Origin: SIG607 sp045648445 | GTDB lineage: Bacteria > Bacillota > Clostridia > Oscillospirales > Acutalibacteraceae | Direction of reading: 5' to 3' | Length of the DNA stretch: 64,000 bases | Assembly: GCA_045648445.1 (NCBI GenBank) | Contig: JAZRNY010000001.1 | Location: forward strand, 84,741 to 148,740 | Shown: positions 7,636 to 15,544 of the stretch, one piece after another | How positions within the stretch are numbered: the first letter of the stretch is position 1 | Layout: every line of letters begins with the position of its first letter | Made by a program: the position numbers and the translations under genes | Notes under the pieces: model-generated | Databases searched by the model: none | Told to the model about the DNA's origin: nothing | Seen by the model: the letters and a program-made list of their open reading frames with translations, nothing else

Positions 7636-7664
7636 CCGCACCTTGTTAAAAAGGTGCGGTTTTT
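7636..7664 (+). terminator. Terminator after the lipoprotein pair
   Basis: CCGCACCTT / AAGGTGCGG with a 6-base loop and a T-run. Confidence 0.88.
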
Positions 7665-7756
7665 GTTTTTTAAGGGGTAAATATTTATAATTTTTGTCAA
7701 TAGAAACAAGATTATTTTTGTGATATAATTTTCCCTTGTAAAAAGGAGGGAAGATA

Positions 7757-8917
7757 ATGGCAACTAAACTTTTAAAAAAGCGCAGTTTTCATTTCAAAGC
7801 GCTTAAAATGTCAGCCGACATAATTATAAACTTTATAAAAAGCAATGCCGTTATGGTAATAGCCTTAGTTGCGGCGCTTATAACAACCCTTTTCGTGCCC
7901 GTTGATAAAAAATATCTTTCCTACTTCGATTTTAAAACTCTTACCTGTCTTTTTTGTGTTTTAGCGGTAGTTTGCGCTCTTAAAAATATACGCTTTTTCT
8001 ATACACTTGCTGCTTCAATAGTCAAGAGGTTTAAAACTACCCGTTCCAGTATTTTAGTGCTTGTTTATATAACCTTTATCGGTTCAATGCTTATTGCCAA
8101 TGATATGGCGCTTTTAACCTTTTTACCACTGGGTTATTTCGTTTTAAAGGAAACGGGCAAGGAAAAGTTGATGGCTTTCACCTTTATTATGCAAAACATT
8201 GCCGCTAATCTTGGCGGTATGCTTACCCCCTTTGGCAATCCGCAAAACCTATATCTTTATTCAAAGTTTAAAATTCCCACCATTGAATTTATGGGCATTA
8301 TGGCTCTGCCCTTTGCGCTTTCTATTTTTCTTATAACCCTTTGCTGTATTATATTTGTTAAAAAGGAAGAAATCTCGATAAAGGAAGAAGCAAAGCCGCT
8401 TCCAAAAGGCAGAACTACCATTTATCTTTTGCTTTTCGCCTTTTCTATCGCAATAGTGTTCAGAGGTATTCCATACTATTTCGGGCTTATAATAATTCCT
8501 GCCGTTCTTTTATTTATGGACAAATCAGCGCTTAAAAAGGTTGACTATCCCTTGCTTTTAACCTTTGTTTTCTTCTTTATTTTTTCGGGAAATATGGCAA
8601 GAATAGAGGCGGTGCGAGAATTTTTCTCATTTTTACTCGGCAAAAACACTCTTATATTCTCTACCCTTTCCTGTCAGTGCATAAGCAACGTACCGTCGGC
8701 AATATTGCTTTCACAGTTTACAACCAACTATCACGATTTACTGCTTGGCGTTAATATAGGCGGCGCAGGTACACTTATTGCATCTTTAGCAAGTCTTATA
8801 ACCTATCGCGAATACACAAAACATAATCCCCATAAACAAGGTTACTATATAAAACTATTTTCCGCCTTTAATTTTTCCTTTGTAATTATACTGACCGCCG
8901 TTATGTCTTTCATATAA
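7757..8917 (+). CDS. Ion-transporter-superfamily permease (SLC13/ArsB/NhaD-like)
   Basis: A 386-residue membrane protein with about 10 hydrophobic segments. The segment NLGGMLTPFGNPQNLYLYSK, near residues 153-172, is the re-entrant substrate or ion site of the ion transporter superfamily (citrate, arsenite and Na+/H+ permeases), and a second pseudo-repeat appears as SNVPSAILL near residue 315 followed by GVNIGGAGTL. These permeases move anions or exchange ions across the inner membrane; the substrate here is unknown. AAGGAGGG lies 7 bases before the ATG. It is a single-gene unit facing a convergent gene. Confidence 0.8.
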   Translation: MATKLLKKRSFHFKALKMSADIIINFIKSNAVMVIALVAALITTLFVPVDKKYLSYFDFKTLTCLFCVLAVVCALKNIRFFYTLAASIVKRFKTTRSSILVLVYITFIGSMLIANDMALLTFLPLGYFVLKETGKEKLMAFTFIMQNIAANLGGMLTPFGNPQNLYLYSKFKIPTIEFMGIMALPFALSIFLITLCCIIFVKKEEISIKEEAKPLPKGRTTIYLLLFAFSIAIVFRGIPYYFGLIIIPAVLLFMDKSALKKVDYPLLLTFVFFFIFSGNMARIEAVREFFSFLLGKNTLIFSTLSCQCISNVPSAILLSQFTTNYHDLLLGVNIGGAGTLIASLASLITYREYTKHNPHKQGYYIKLFSAFNFSFVIILTAVMSFI

Positions 8918-8944
8918 AAAACCGCAAGTTTAAACTTGCGGTTT
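8917..8944. terminator. Bidirectional terminator between convergent genes
   Basis: AAAACCGCAAGTT / AACTTGCGGTTTT palindrome with A and T runs on both sides. It serves the permease (+) and the zinc-ribbon gene (-). Confidence 0.88.
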
Positions 8945-8950
8945 TACTTT

Positions 8951-9538
8951 TTATATATTGTTGTTTCTTTTAAATTCTGCCTGTCGGCACTGAGCGCTTT
9001 TTAGTATATCCTTTTCGGTTTTACTTCTTACAAAGTTTATAATAATAAAAATAAGCGCGATACTGTTAAAGATGGCGGCAAGAACTATCATACCAACGTT
9101 GCCGGCTCGTTCTTCAACGGCGGCTGCATCGGTATAAACTATATTCATATAGTGTTCTGCTCTGCTTACCATTTTAAGATTTACTATGGCAACAGGAAGG
9201 AAAAGTAAGCCGTACAGCATATAAATAGCGCCAACACCTGCAAAAAACTCTTCTGCTATTGTTGCCATAAAGAAAATAAAACCAAGTCCTGCAAAAAGAC
9301 AAGAAAGAACCAAAATCACTATTCCTTCTATCTTCCATGCAAGTCTTTCATATTTAAAGAAACGGGCAAAATTATCAAGACATTCTTTTTCTTGCGCTAA
9401 AGTATATTCTTTAACGGGCTCGTTAACAGGTTGAGTGTAACCGTTATCTTCTGCATAGGATTGTGGTACCGGTGCGCCACATACACCGCAAAATTTAGAA
9501 TTATCGGGAATTTGAGCCGAACATTTATTACAAATCAT
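8951..9538 (-). CDS. Zinc-ribbon membrane protein
   Basis: 195 residues. The N-terminus MICNKCSAQIPDNSKFCGVCG carries two CxxC pairs, a zinc ribbon of the kind found at the front of many small Firmicute membrane proteins. It is followed by a proline- and glutamate-rich linker and three or four membrane segments (near residues 72-90, 95-118 and 150-170). A function cannot be given. It is transcribed away from the lipid cluster but on the same strand, 43 bases after the LRAT-like gene, so read-through is possible. Confidence 0.75.
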   Translation of the reverse strand: MICNKCSAQIPDNSKFCGVCGAPVPQSYAEDNGYTQPVNEPVKEYTLAQEKECLDNFARFFKYERLAWKIEGIVILVLSCLFAGLGFIFFMATIAEEFFAGVGAIYMLYGLLFLPVAIVNLKMVSRAEHYMNIVYTDAAAVEERAGNVGMIVLAAIFNSIALIFIIINFVRSKTEKDILKSAQCRQAEFKRNNNI

Positions 9539-9581
9539 AAAATTACTCCTTTCAATTTATATCATAATTATACTAAAAAAA

Positions 9582-10004
9582 TCATTTTGTGTCAATTTTT
9601 GTTTTTTTTAGTTTAGTTCGTATTTCTTCTCTTGCATTGTTCAAAAATTCGGATTTCGCTTCACCGAAAACACATTTATTAACAAAGTGTTCGCAGTTAT
9701 TATGCAAAATGTTATATCCTTTTTGACCAATAGCGTTTTGTGCGGTTTCAACTATTTCTTTTACGCTTTTACGCTGCAACCTTTCTTTAACCGAAAGAAC
9801 GGCGGTTTCAACGGGCGTACCGTTACAAAAGGTTTTTATATCGGTTGAAATAACGGCAATATCCTCAGGATTTATTCCCTGATTATCGCAAAGACCGAAC
9901 TGAATTACATTTTCTTCATCAATAAAAATTCCGTAATGATAATAAAACTTAAACTTAATTCTGATTATATCGCCTTTTTTGGCCTTTTTTATAACCCATT
10001 CCAT
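9582..10004 (-). CDS. LRAT-like (NlpC/P60 superfamily) acyltransferase or thiol hydrolase
   Basis: 140 residues. Histidine 23 in YYHYGIF and cysteine 104 in HNNCEHFV are the hallmark dyad of the lecithin:retinol acyltransferase family; the NCEHF motif is especially characteristic. Members transfer an acyl chain through a cysteine thioester, for example from a phospholipid to an amine or retinol. Bacterial members are little studied. Here the gene is the last of a five-gene acyl-lipid operon, its ATG overlapping the stop of the ACP gene (TAATG). A role in moving an acyl group onto an unusual acceptor is inferred from context. It could also be a hydrolase. Confidence 0.75.
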   Translation of the reverse strand: MEWVIKKAKKGDIIRIKFKFYYHYGIFIDEENVIQFGLCDNQGINPEDIAVISTDIKTFCNGTPVETAVLSVKERLQRKSVKEIVETAQNAIGQKGYNILHNNCEHFVNKCVFGEAKSEFLNNAREEIRTKLKKTKIDTK

Positions 10005-10240
10005 TAGTCTGCTTCAATCTTTCTTATTACGTCGCCAACGGTATGTAATTCGGCAAAGTCCTCATTTTTAAAAGAAATAGAAAACTCTTCTTCTACCGCC
10101 ATAGCCATATATAAAAGACCGATTGAATTCATACCAAGGTCTTCAATCAAACGGGAATCTTCGTTAATATCCTTTAATTCAATTTCATTTTCAAAAACGT
10201 TTTTAAAAAGTTCTGTCAATTTACTTAAGGTACTGTTCAT
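10004..10240 (-). CDS. Acyl carrier protein
   Basis: 78 residues with the phosphopantetheine site DLGMNSI, serine 39. The Sfp-type transferase at 13478-14041 would supply the arm. The start was set at 10240 (MNSTLSKLTE): the longer frame up to 10288 adds a basic stretch not found in carrier proteins and overlaps the upstream gene further. The start still lies 20 bases inside the PlsC gene, so translation is coupled. Housekeeping acpP normally sits with fab genes, and none are here, so this is probably a dedicated carrier for the local pathway. Confidence 0.87.
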   Translation of the reverse strand: MNSTLSKLTELFKNVFENEIELKDINEDSRLIEDLGMNSIGLLYMAMAVEEEFSISFKNEDFAELHTVGDVIRKIEAD

Positions 10241-10865
10241 AAACCTTTTTACACTCCTCCATCTTTTTATAAAGTTCTTCAGCGGCAAGGTTTAAGTCGT
10301 TTACCGAAGGGAACTTTTTGGCGCAGTAATCATTACAGTTAAAGGTTTCGCCGATAATTACTAACTTCCTTTTAAATATACTCTTTCTTTTTTCGGTATA
10401 TACCGGAATTATAGGCACACCCGCCCTTAATGCTATAAGCACGGCGCCACCTTTGATTTTATCTCCCTCGCCGTCACGGTGAATACCGCCTTCGGGGAAA
10501 AGGCCAAGAAGATTTCCACCTTTAAGCACGTCAACACTTTGCTTTATGGCTTCAATATCCGATGCATCTCTGTCAATTTTTATGCAACCCATAGCCTTTA
10601 AAAGAGTTTCAACCGTTTTATTGAACATTACTTCTTTTGCGGCAAGGAAATAAAGGCGCCTTTTGCAAAACATACTGCCAAGTATAAAGGGGTCGGAAAA
10701 ACCTTTGTGAAAGGAAACTATTATAGCCGCGCCCTTTGGGTTTTTATATTTATTGCCGTTTAGGTCTATTTTTTTAAAACGGTAATAAGCGTACATAAGC
10801 CAGTATATAAATCTGCCCATATCCATAGGCAGATAATATAAAAATCCCTTTTTACCCTTTTTCAT
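10221..10865 (-). CDS. PlsC-type 1-acylglycerol-3-phosphate acyltransferase (second copy)
   Basis: 214 residues. The catalytic HX4D box appears as HKGFSD near residue 53, and FPEGGIHRDG near residue 124 is the glycerol-phosphate-binding block. PlsC enzymes transfer an acyl chain from ACP or CoA to a lysophosphatidate hydroxyl at the membrane surface. The asparagine usually before the histidine is replaced (SFHKGF instead of xNHxS). The gene overlaps its neighbours on both sides (TAATG upstream, 20 bases downstream). Having two PlsC-like genes next to each other suggests the two acylation steps of one lipid. Confidence 0.85.
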   Translation of the reverse strand: MKKGKKGFLYYLPMDMGRFIYWLMYAYYRFKKIDLNGNKYKNPKGAAIIVSFHKGFSDPFILGSMFCKRRLYFLAAKEVMFNKTVETLLKAMGCIKIDRDASDIEAIKQSVDVLKGGNLLGLFPEGGIHRDGEGDKIKGGAVLIALRAGVPIIPVYTEKRKSIFKRKLVIIGETFNCNDYCAKKFPSVNDLNLAAEELYKKMEECKKVYEQYLK

Positions 10866-11485
10866 TACTTTATATACTCCCTTAAGGCATAGGTTTTTTC
10901 TCTTATAATTTGGGTTAGTCTTTCGTATTCTTTTTCATTCAGTTCGCCGTTTATATAATCGGTTATATTAAACGGTTCGCCTATAACAACCCTTGCCCTT
11001 TTAAAAAGCCCGTAATTGCCGTCGGTATAAACGGGGAGAATTTGTGCGTTACTTTTAGTTGCAATATAGGTTACTCCCGGTTTAAAGGGGAAAGATTTTC
11101 CGCCTACGGGAAGTCTGCCTTCGGGGAATACTGCAACGTTTCCTTTTTTGGCCAGTTCCTTAACGCTTTCCTGCATAAAACTTAAATCACAGGCATCGCG
11201 ATTAATGTAAATACCGCCTATTGCAAAAAGGAAATTTGCAAAAAACTTACCTTTATTAAAAAGCACTTCAGCCATTAAAAAACGTATGGTTTTGCCAAAA
11301 AACACTATAAGGTAAAGCACAAAATCCATTAAAGATTTATGGTTTGATACAAGTATCATACCTTTTTTTAGTTTTGAGTTTTTACCTACGCGGCAAATTT
11401 TAGGTTTAAAAAATATTAAAGCAGGAATAACTCCGGTGATTTTTACAAACCACAAAAAAAGTTTGTTAACGTTTTTTTGTTTCAT
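10865..11485 (-). CDS. PlsC-type 1-acylglycerol-3-phosphate acyltransferase (first copy)
   Basis: 206 residues. A hydrophobic N-terminal anchor is followed by SNHKSLMD (HX4D, near residue 47) and VFPEGRLP near residue 118. It matches the classical PlsC signature better than its downstream neighbour. Only 3 bases separate it from the ligase-ACP gene. The likely acyl donor is the carrier encoded in the same operon, by context only. It is probably membrane-associated on the cytoplasmic face. Confidence 0.86.
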   Translation of the reverse strand: MKQKNVNKLFLWFVKITGVIPALIFFKPKICRVGKNSKLKKGMILVSNHKSLMDFVLYLIVFFGKTIRFLMAEVLFNKGKFFANFLFAIGGIYINRDACDLSFMQESVKELAKKGNVAVFPEGRLPVGGKSFPFKPGVTYIATKSNAQILPVYTDGNYGLFKRARVVIGEPFNITDYINGELNEKEYERLTQIIREKTYALREYIK

Positions 11486-11488
11486 ATA

Positions 11489-13387
11489 TTAAAATTGCCT
11501 TTCTATATACTCACACATTTCTCGTACTGTGTATAAATACTTATCGTCACTTTGCGCTACCAAATCGAATTCCTCTGCCAAAGCAGAAAGAACTGAAAAA
11601 TACTGAATACTTGAAATTTCAAGATCAACCAAAAGGTTGGTATCAAGTTCTATTTTTTCTTTTTCTTCATCCAGTACCTTAGCGATAATTTCAATAACCT
11701 TTTCTAAAAGCGCCGTATTCTTAAAATCTTCATCGGTAAGTATTTCGCACTTTTCGAAAGGCATTATTTTAACGTTCGAATTTTCAATTTCCCTAATCAA
11801 ATACTTTCGGCTAACCTTTATAGCGGTCGAAGCCATAATACTGTCAAAGGTAAAATAAACCTGTTTAAGTTTAGAAGTCAGCGGTAACGTTTCGTTCACC
11901 GATTCAATATAAAGACGCATTTCTTCCCTTTTTTTAGCAGGAAGATAAGGACTTAATTGCACCACCATAGAAAGAGTATCATTAATACCCAAAACGCTTA
12001 CGTTTAAAGCATCCTTTAAATCGAACATTGCTTCAATAATATCAGGATTAATGTTTTCGCCGTTTTCACCTATTACGGCATCGCCCACTCTGCCCAAAAT
12101 AAAGTATTTACCCTTTTGGTCACGTTCAACTATATCGCCCGTAGTAAAAACACCGTTATCATAAATCTCTTTACCATCTTTTAAGCGTTTAAAGCATATA
12201 GACTGTCCCTCAACCTTTAACACGTTGTTTTGGTCAATACTGTATTCAACCGAACTAAAGGGTTTACCTATGGAGTTTTTGTTTCTTTCCTTTATTTTTT
12301 TAGAAAGTTCAACCGAAGTGATGCCTATTTCGCTCATACCAAAGCCGTTATAAAGCGGATACCCAAGACAGTTTATAAGTTTTAGCGCAGACGATTTTAA
12401 AAAACTGCCACCGCTGATGCAAAAAAGAAGACTGTCGCCGAAAAGTTTTTCGTTAACGCTTTTAAGCATTTTTTTGGCAAAAAACGCACCCGTTTTTACA
12501 GGCAAAATGCTTTGCATTTTTTCGGAAAAATCAAGCGCCTTTTGAAGTTTTTCGGCTTTTCCCTGTTGCTGAGCAGTTTTTAAAACCTTTTTTTCAACCG
12601 TATGCCAAAGCATGGGAACGGCAAAAATATGGGTTACCTTATGCATTTTACAGGTTGAAAGTATAGTATCGGCAGACATATCTTTCAAAAAAACTATGGT
12701 TCTTCTAAAAAAAGTAAACCAAAAATATACTGCAAAAAGCCCGAAAACGTGATAAAAAGGCAAAAATGCAAGTTGTTTTAAACTGCCTTTATAATGAGCG
12801 TAAATTTCATGATTTTCTTTTACTATTTTTTCGGTATTATAAATTTGAGCGCAAATATTTTTGCCGTTATAAAAACATACAGTTTCGCTAAGGCTTGTTC
12901 CCGAAGTGGCAAGGGCAATTTCATCTTCAAACTCATCCACTTCGCCAAAGTCACCCTCAAGAGAACTAAAGGGAATATAATTAAGGTCAAGATTGCCCTT
13001 TTTATCGCAAATAACAGTTTTTATACCAAGATTATGTATGATTTTTTCGGTAAGACTGTCGGGATGGCGCAAATTAACCAGATAAGGTTTATTACCGCTT
13101 TTTAAAACAGCCCAAAAAGCCACTACCCAGTTTATACTATTTTCCATAGCAAGTCCAACGTAATTATGCGTAGCGCCTATACTGTTGTAAATTGCCGAGG
13201 CTGTTTTTTCGATTTTTTCTTTAACAAAACCATAAGTATGCGTAGTAATTTTATAGCCGTCATTTTCTTCTGCCATAACTAAAGAAGGCTGACTGAAGGT
13301 TATGTTGTAAATAGTTTTTAAAGACTGTTCGCTTTCTTTAAGGCGGTCAAGAGAACCAAATATTAACTCTTTATAAATTTTCTTCAT
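11489..13387 (-). CDS. Acyl-AMP ligase fused to an acyl carrier domain
   Basis: 632 residues. Residues 1-540 are an ANL-superfamily adenylating enzyme: the phosphate loop ATSGTSLSETV, the LPFYHVFGLF segment, YNGFGMSE, and TTGDIVERD followed by LGRVGDAVIGENGENI. The usual lysine-rich P-loop ending (TTGxPK) is replaced by SLSET. The final 85 residues form a carrier domain with serine 593 in DLEISS. The enzyme would activate a free acid with ATP and load it onto its own carrier or onto the separate ACP, so acids can enter the pathway without CoA. First gene of the operon, with a good promoter (TTGACT-17-TATAAT) upstream. Confidence 0.84.
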   Translation of the reverse strand: MKKIYKELIFGSLDRLKESEQSLKTIYNITFSQPSLVMAEENDGYKITTHTYGFVKEKIEKTASAIYNSIGATHNYVGLAMENSINWVVAFWAVLKSGNKPYLVNLRHPDSLTEKIIHNLGIKTVICDKKGNLDLNYIPFSSLEGDFGEVDEFEDEIALATSGTSLSETVCFYNGKNICAQIYNTEKIVKENHEIYAHYKGSLKQLAFLPFYHVFGLFAVYFWFTFFRRTIVFLKDMSADTILSTCKMHKVTHIFAVPMLWHTVEKKVLKTAQQQGKAEKLQKALDFSEKMQSILPVKTGAFFAKKMLKSVNEKLFGDSLLFCISGGSFLKSSALKLINCLGYPLYNGFGMSEIGITSVELSKKIKERNKNSIGKPFSSVEYSIDQNNVLKVEGQSICFKRLKDGKEIYDNGVFTTGDIVERDQKGKYFILGRVGDAVIGENGENINPDIIEAMFDLKDALNVSVLGINDTLSMVVQLSPYLPAKKREEMRLYIESVNETLPLTSKLKQVYFTFDSIMASTAIKVSRKYLIREIENSNVKIMPFEKCEILTDEDFKNTALLEKVIEIIAKVLDEEKEKIELDTNLLVDLEISSIQYFSVLSALAEEFDLVAQSDDKYLYTVREMCEYIERQF

Positions 13388-13396
13388 AATTGCACC

Positions 13397-13425
13397 TTGT
13401 ACCTATAAATTTTATTTGGTATAAT
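13397..13425 (+). promoter_or_regulatory. Promoter of the phosphopantetheinyl transferase gene
   Basis: TTGTAC (13397-13402), 17 bases, TATAAT (13420-13425). It lies back to back with the promoter of the ligase operon. Confidence 0.7.
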
Positions 13426-13435
13426 AATCATAAGT

Positions 13436-13464
13436 ATTATATATGTAAAAATATATAAAGTCAA
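13436..13464 (-). promoter_or_regulatory. Promoter of the acyl-lipid operon
   Basis: On the minus strand, TTGACT (13464-13459), 17 bases, TATAAT (13441-13436). The two -10 boxes of this divergent pair are only 10 bases apart, so the opposing polymerases could compete. Confidence 0.75.
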
Positions 13465-13477
13465 GGAGGGCAAAGAC

Positions 13478-14041
13478 TTGCAGATATTTTTAATTAATAT
13501 TAATGAGTTTTCAGAAGAAAACTATAATCTTTGCCTTTCTTTTATGGATAAAAAAAGAAAAGATTACGTAAGTTCTCTAAAAAATCAAAAAGGAAGACTT
13601 TTAACCGTTGCTGCAGAATGGCTTACAAAACATAACGCTGCTAAAATTTTAAAAAAAGACTTTGACGAAATAGTTATTTTAAGGGAAGAAAAAGGCAAAC
13701 CCTACATTAAAGGTAATCCCATTTTTATAAGCGTCAGCCATTCGGGCGATTACGCAGCAGTAGGATTTCACACTTCTCCCATAGGTCTTGATATCGAAGT
13801 TTTAAAACCTATTGATAAACGCATAAAAAACAGAATATGCACAACGGAAGACTTAAAATATATTAGTCAATGCCAAAATGAAACCGAGGAAAATTTAAAA
13901 TTACTTGAAATTTGGACCGCAAAGGAAGCATATTTTAAAAAAATCGGCACCGGAATTACCAATTTTAAAAACATATCTTATAAAGATATAACTGCCACCC
14001 ACAATTTTGAGAATTCACTTATTATAACAACGGTAATATAA
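13478..14041 (+). CDS. 4'-phosphopantetheinyl transferase, Sfp type
   Basis: 187 residues. GLDIE at 103-107 and WTAKEAY at 146-152 are the magnesium- and CoA-binding motifs of the Sfp/AcpT group. It transfers the phosphopantetheine arm from CoA to the serine of carrier proteins. It faces away from an operon with two carrier domains, which are its probable targets. The start is TTG at 13478, 7 bases after a perfect AAGGAGGG site. At 187 residues it is shorter than Sfp (about 225), the difference lying at the C-terminus, but both motifs are intact. Confidence 0.87.
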   Translation: MQIFLININEFSEENYNLCLSFMDKKRKDYVSSLKNQKGRLLTVAAEWLTKHNAAKILKKDFDEIVILREEKGKPYIKGNPIFISVSHSGDYAAVGFHTSPIGLDIEVLKPIDKRIKNRICTTEDLKYISQCQNETEENLKLLEIWTAKEAYFKKIGTGITNFKNISYKDITATHNFENSLIITTVI

Positions 14042-14072
14042 AAGGAGTATAAGCGTTTACTTATACTCCTTT
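14041..14072. terminator. Terminator after the phosphopantetheinyl transferase gene
   Basis: AAAGGAGTATAAG / CTTATACTCCTTT, followed by T bases; able to work in both directions. Confidence 0.85.
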
Positions 14073-14079
14073 TTGATAA

Positions 14080-14286
14080 TTAATTTTTAGGGTTAACTGA
14101 CTCCCAGTCCCTTAAAAAGCGTTCAATACCGGCGCTTGTCAAAGGATGGTCAAGCATTTGAACAATAACGCGGTAAGGTACGGTTGCAATGTTACAGCCC
14201 GCCTTTGCCGCTTCGGTTACGTGTTCGGGTGAACGTACAGATGCGGCTATAATTTCGGTATTACCACCCATTGCATCGGCGGAGAA
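14080..14286 (-). pseudogene. C-terminal fragment of a transaldolase / fructose-6-phosphate aldolase gene
   Basis: The minus-strand frame reads TEIIAASVRSPEHV, then AAKAGCNIATVPYRV and MLDHPLTSAGIERF, the C-terminal third of small bacterial transaldolases (TalC/Fsa). These normally have about 215 residues with the catalytic lysine much earlier, which is absent here. A TGA at 14289-14287 closes the frame just upstream. An ATG at 14271 exists but has no ribosome site. The fragment meets a second fragment on the other strand at about 14285. Confidence 0.8.
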
Positions 14287-14595
14287 TCAGTAGATCATTC
14301 AGCGGTACTTTCAGGCATTCAGGCATTGCGTACTGTATCACAACTCAATCCGGATATTTTGTTCTTTTCATCTCAAAATCTTGATAAAAACGGTGTTATT
14401 TCCGACCCCATTGCCGAGGAAAACAATATCCGTTCACTAATGCTTGAACGAGCCAGGTTTTCGGTATTTCTTTGCGACAGCGAAAAATTCGGTACTACTT
14501 CACTCTACCGTTTGACCTCGGTAGATAACCTTGACGCTTGTGTATTTGATAAGCCCTACCCCGAACTGTCAACAAAATGTCGCATTATCGTTTAA
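14270..14595 (+). pseudogene. C-terminal fragment of a DeoR-family repressor gene
   Basis: In the frame ending at 14595 the sequence reads GGESVDHSAVLSGIQALR, then LNPDILFFSSQNL, GVISDPIAEENNIRSLML and FGTTSLYRLTS, the sugar-phosphate-binding half of DeoR-type repressors. The helix-turn-helix half is missing; upstream the frame runs straight into the transaldolase fragment on the opposite strand. DeoR repressors and transaldolases both belong to sugar catabolic loci, so the two pieces could come from one ancestral region. Confidence 0.78.
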
Positions 14596-14611
14596 ACAGT
14601 AAACAAAAAAT

Positions 14612-14656
14612 AAACCGTTAGGTGTATCTGCAACCAGCAGACCTGCCTAACGGTTT
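14612..14656. terminator. Bidirectional terminator
   Basis: AAACCGTTAGG / CCTAACGGTTT with an inner CTG-rich stem and A/T runs on both sides. It separates the DeoR fragment from the convergent deacetylase gene. Confidence 0.82.
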
Positions 14657-14660
14657 TTAT

Positions 14661-15533
14661 TTATCCGAATACTTTTTCGCCCGATTCCAAGCGTTTTGCC
14701 AATTCGCTAAAGGTAATAAACTCATAATCAAGTTTTTTAAGCATTTTTATAATGGTTTCAATTTTTCGCGGGTAACTTTTAACCCCTGCCCTAAGATAAT
14801 ATTTATCGTAACCCTTTAAATTAGGGGTTTCGGGCATTTTTATCTTTGAAAGTTCAAAAGGATGAAGATAAAAAACGTAATATTTGTTATGACGCAAATA
14901 GTTATATAACATTGAAGCAAAAAAACTCCAATCCCCTATTCGCACGTATCCGCCGCCCGAAACCGGTATGCGAAGCCCGAAAAATTTATTAAGCGGCATA
15001 CCGAACTCGTAAAAGCCGGAACAACTAAATATGTTTTCGGATATTTTTTTAAAATTCGTCGTGTCAATTTCTGCAGCATAATTTCTTTTTGGAAAATCAA
15101 ACTTGCTTGAATCATAAACAAATCCAAGTTCACGAAGCACCTCAAGACGTGAATTATCAAGGCTGAAATAGGGGGCGCGATAACCTGTGATTTTTACACC
15201 GAAAGTTTCTTCAAGTTGTTTTTTGGCAAAACCTGTTTTCTCTTTAAATTCACTTCTTTCCATCGTAATGGGTGCCGCATGGTCAAAACCGTGAAGGGCA
15301 AGGTCGTGACCGTTTTCGATAAAGGTTTTTAGTTTATCTTTAACCTTTAATGCCGCATCGTTAACGGCAAACAAGGTTGCTTTTATATCGTATTTGTCAA
15401 GCAGTTTAATATATTCGTCAAGACCGTCGAGCATATCCTCTTTAATTTTAAGGTTGCTTTCTCTTATGCAACCGGTATCTGTAAGGTTTTCAAGGTCCAT
15501 TGTAAATACCGCAAATTTTCTCCCCTTAATCAT
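14661..15533 (-). CDS. Polysaccharide deacetylase family protein (NodB fold)
   Basis: 290 residues. It shows FTMDLE near the start (metal aspartate), LHGFDH (metal histidines) near residue 80, GYRAPYFSL near residue 120 and HPFEL near the C-terminus, in the order of the NodB domain. These enzymes remove acetyl or other acyl groups from N-acetylated sugars. Members of this length without a signal peptide often act in lipopolysaccharide-like or glycan precursor synthesis. The start was placed at ATG 15533 with GAGG 9 bases upstream, rather than TTG 15539. It follows an alpha/beta hydrolase gene by 11 bases, forming a two-gene operon. Confidence 0.86.
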   Translation of the reverse strand: MIKGRKFAVFTMDLENLTDTGCIRESNLKIKEDMLDGLDEYIKLLDKYDIKATLFAVNDAALKVKDKLKTFIENGHDLALHGFDHAAPITMERSEFKEKTGFAKKQLEETFGVKITGYRAPYFSLDNSRLEVLRELGFVYDSSKFDFPKRNYAAEIDTTNFKKISENIFSCSGFYEFGMPLNKFFGLRIPVSGGGYVRIGDWSFFASMLYNYLRHNKYYVFYLHPFELSKIKMPETPNLKGYDKYYLRAGVKSYPRKIETIIKMLKKLDYEFITFSELAKRLESGEKVFG

Positions 15534-15544
15534 ACGCAAAAACC

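Noticed and set aside
13388..13477. Riboswitch between the lipid operon and sfp-type gene
   Set aside because: The interval is fully occupied by two back-to-back promoters.
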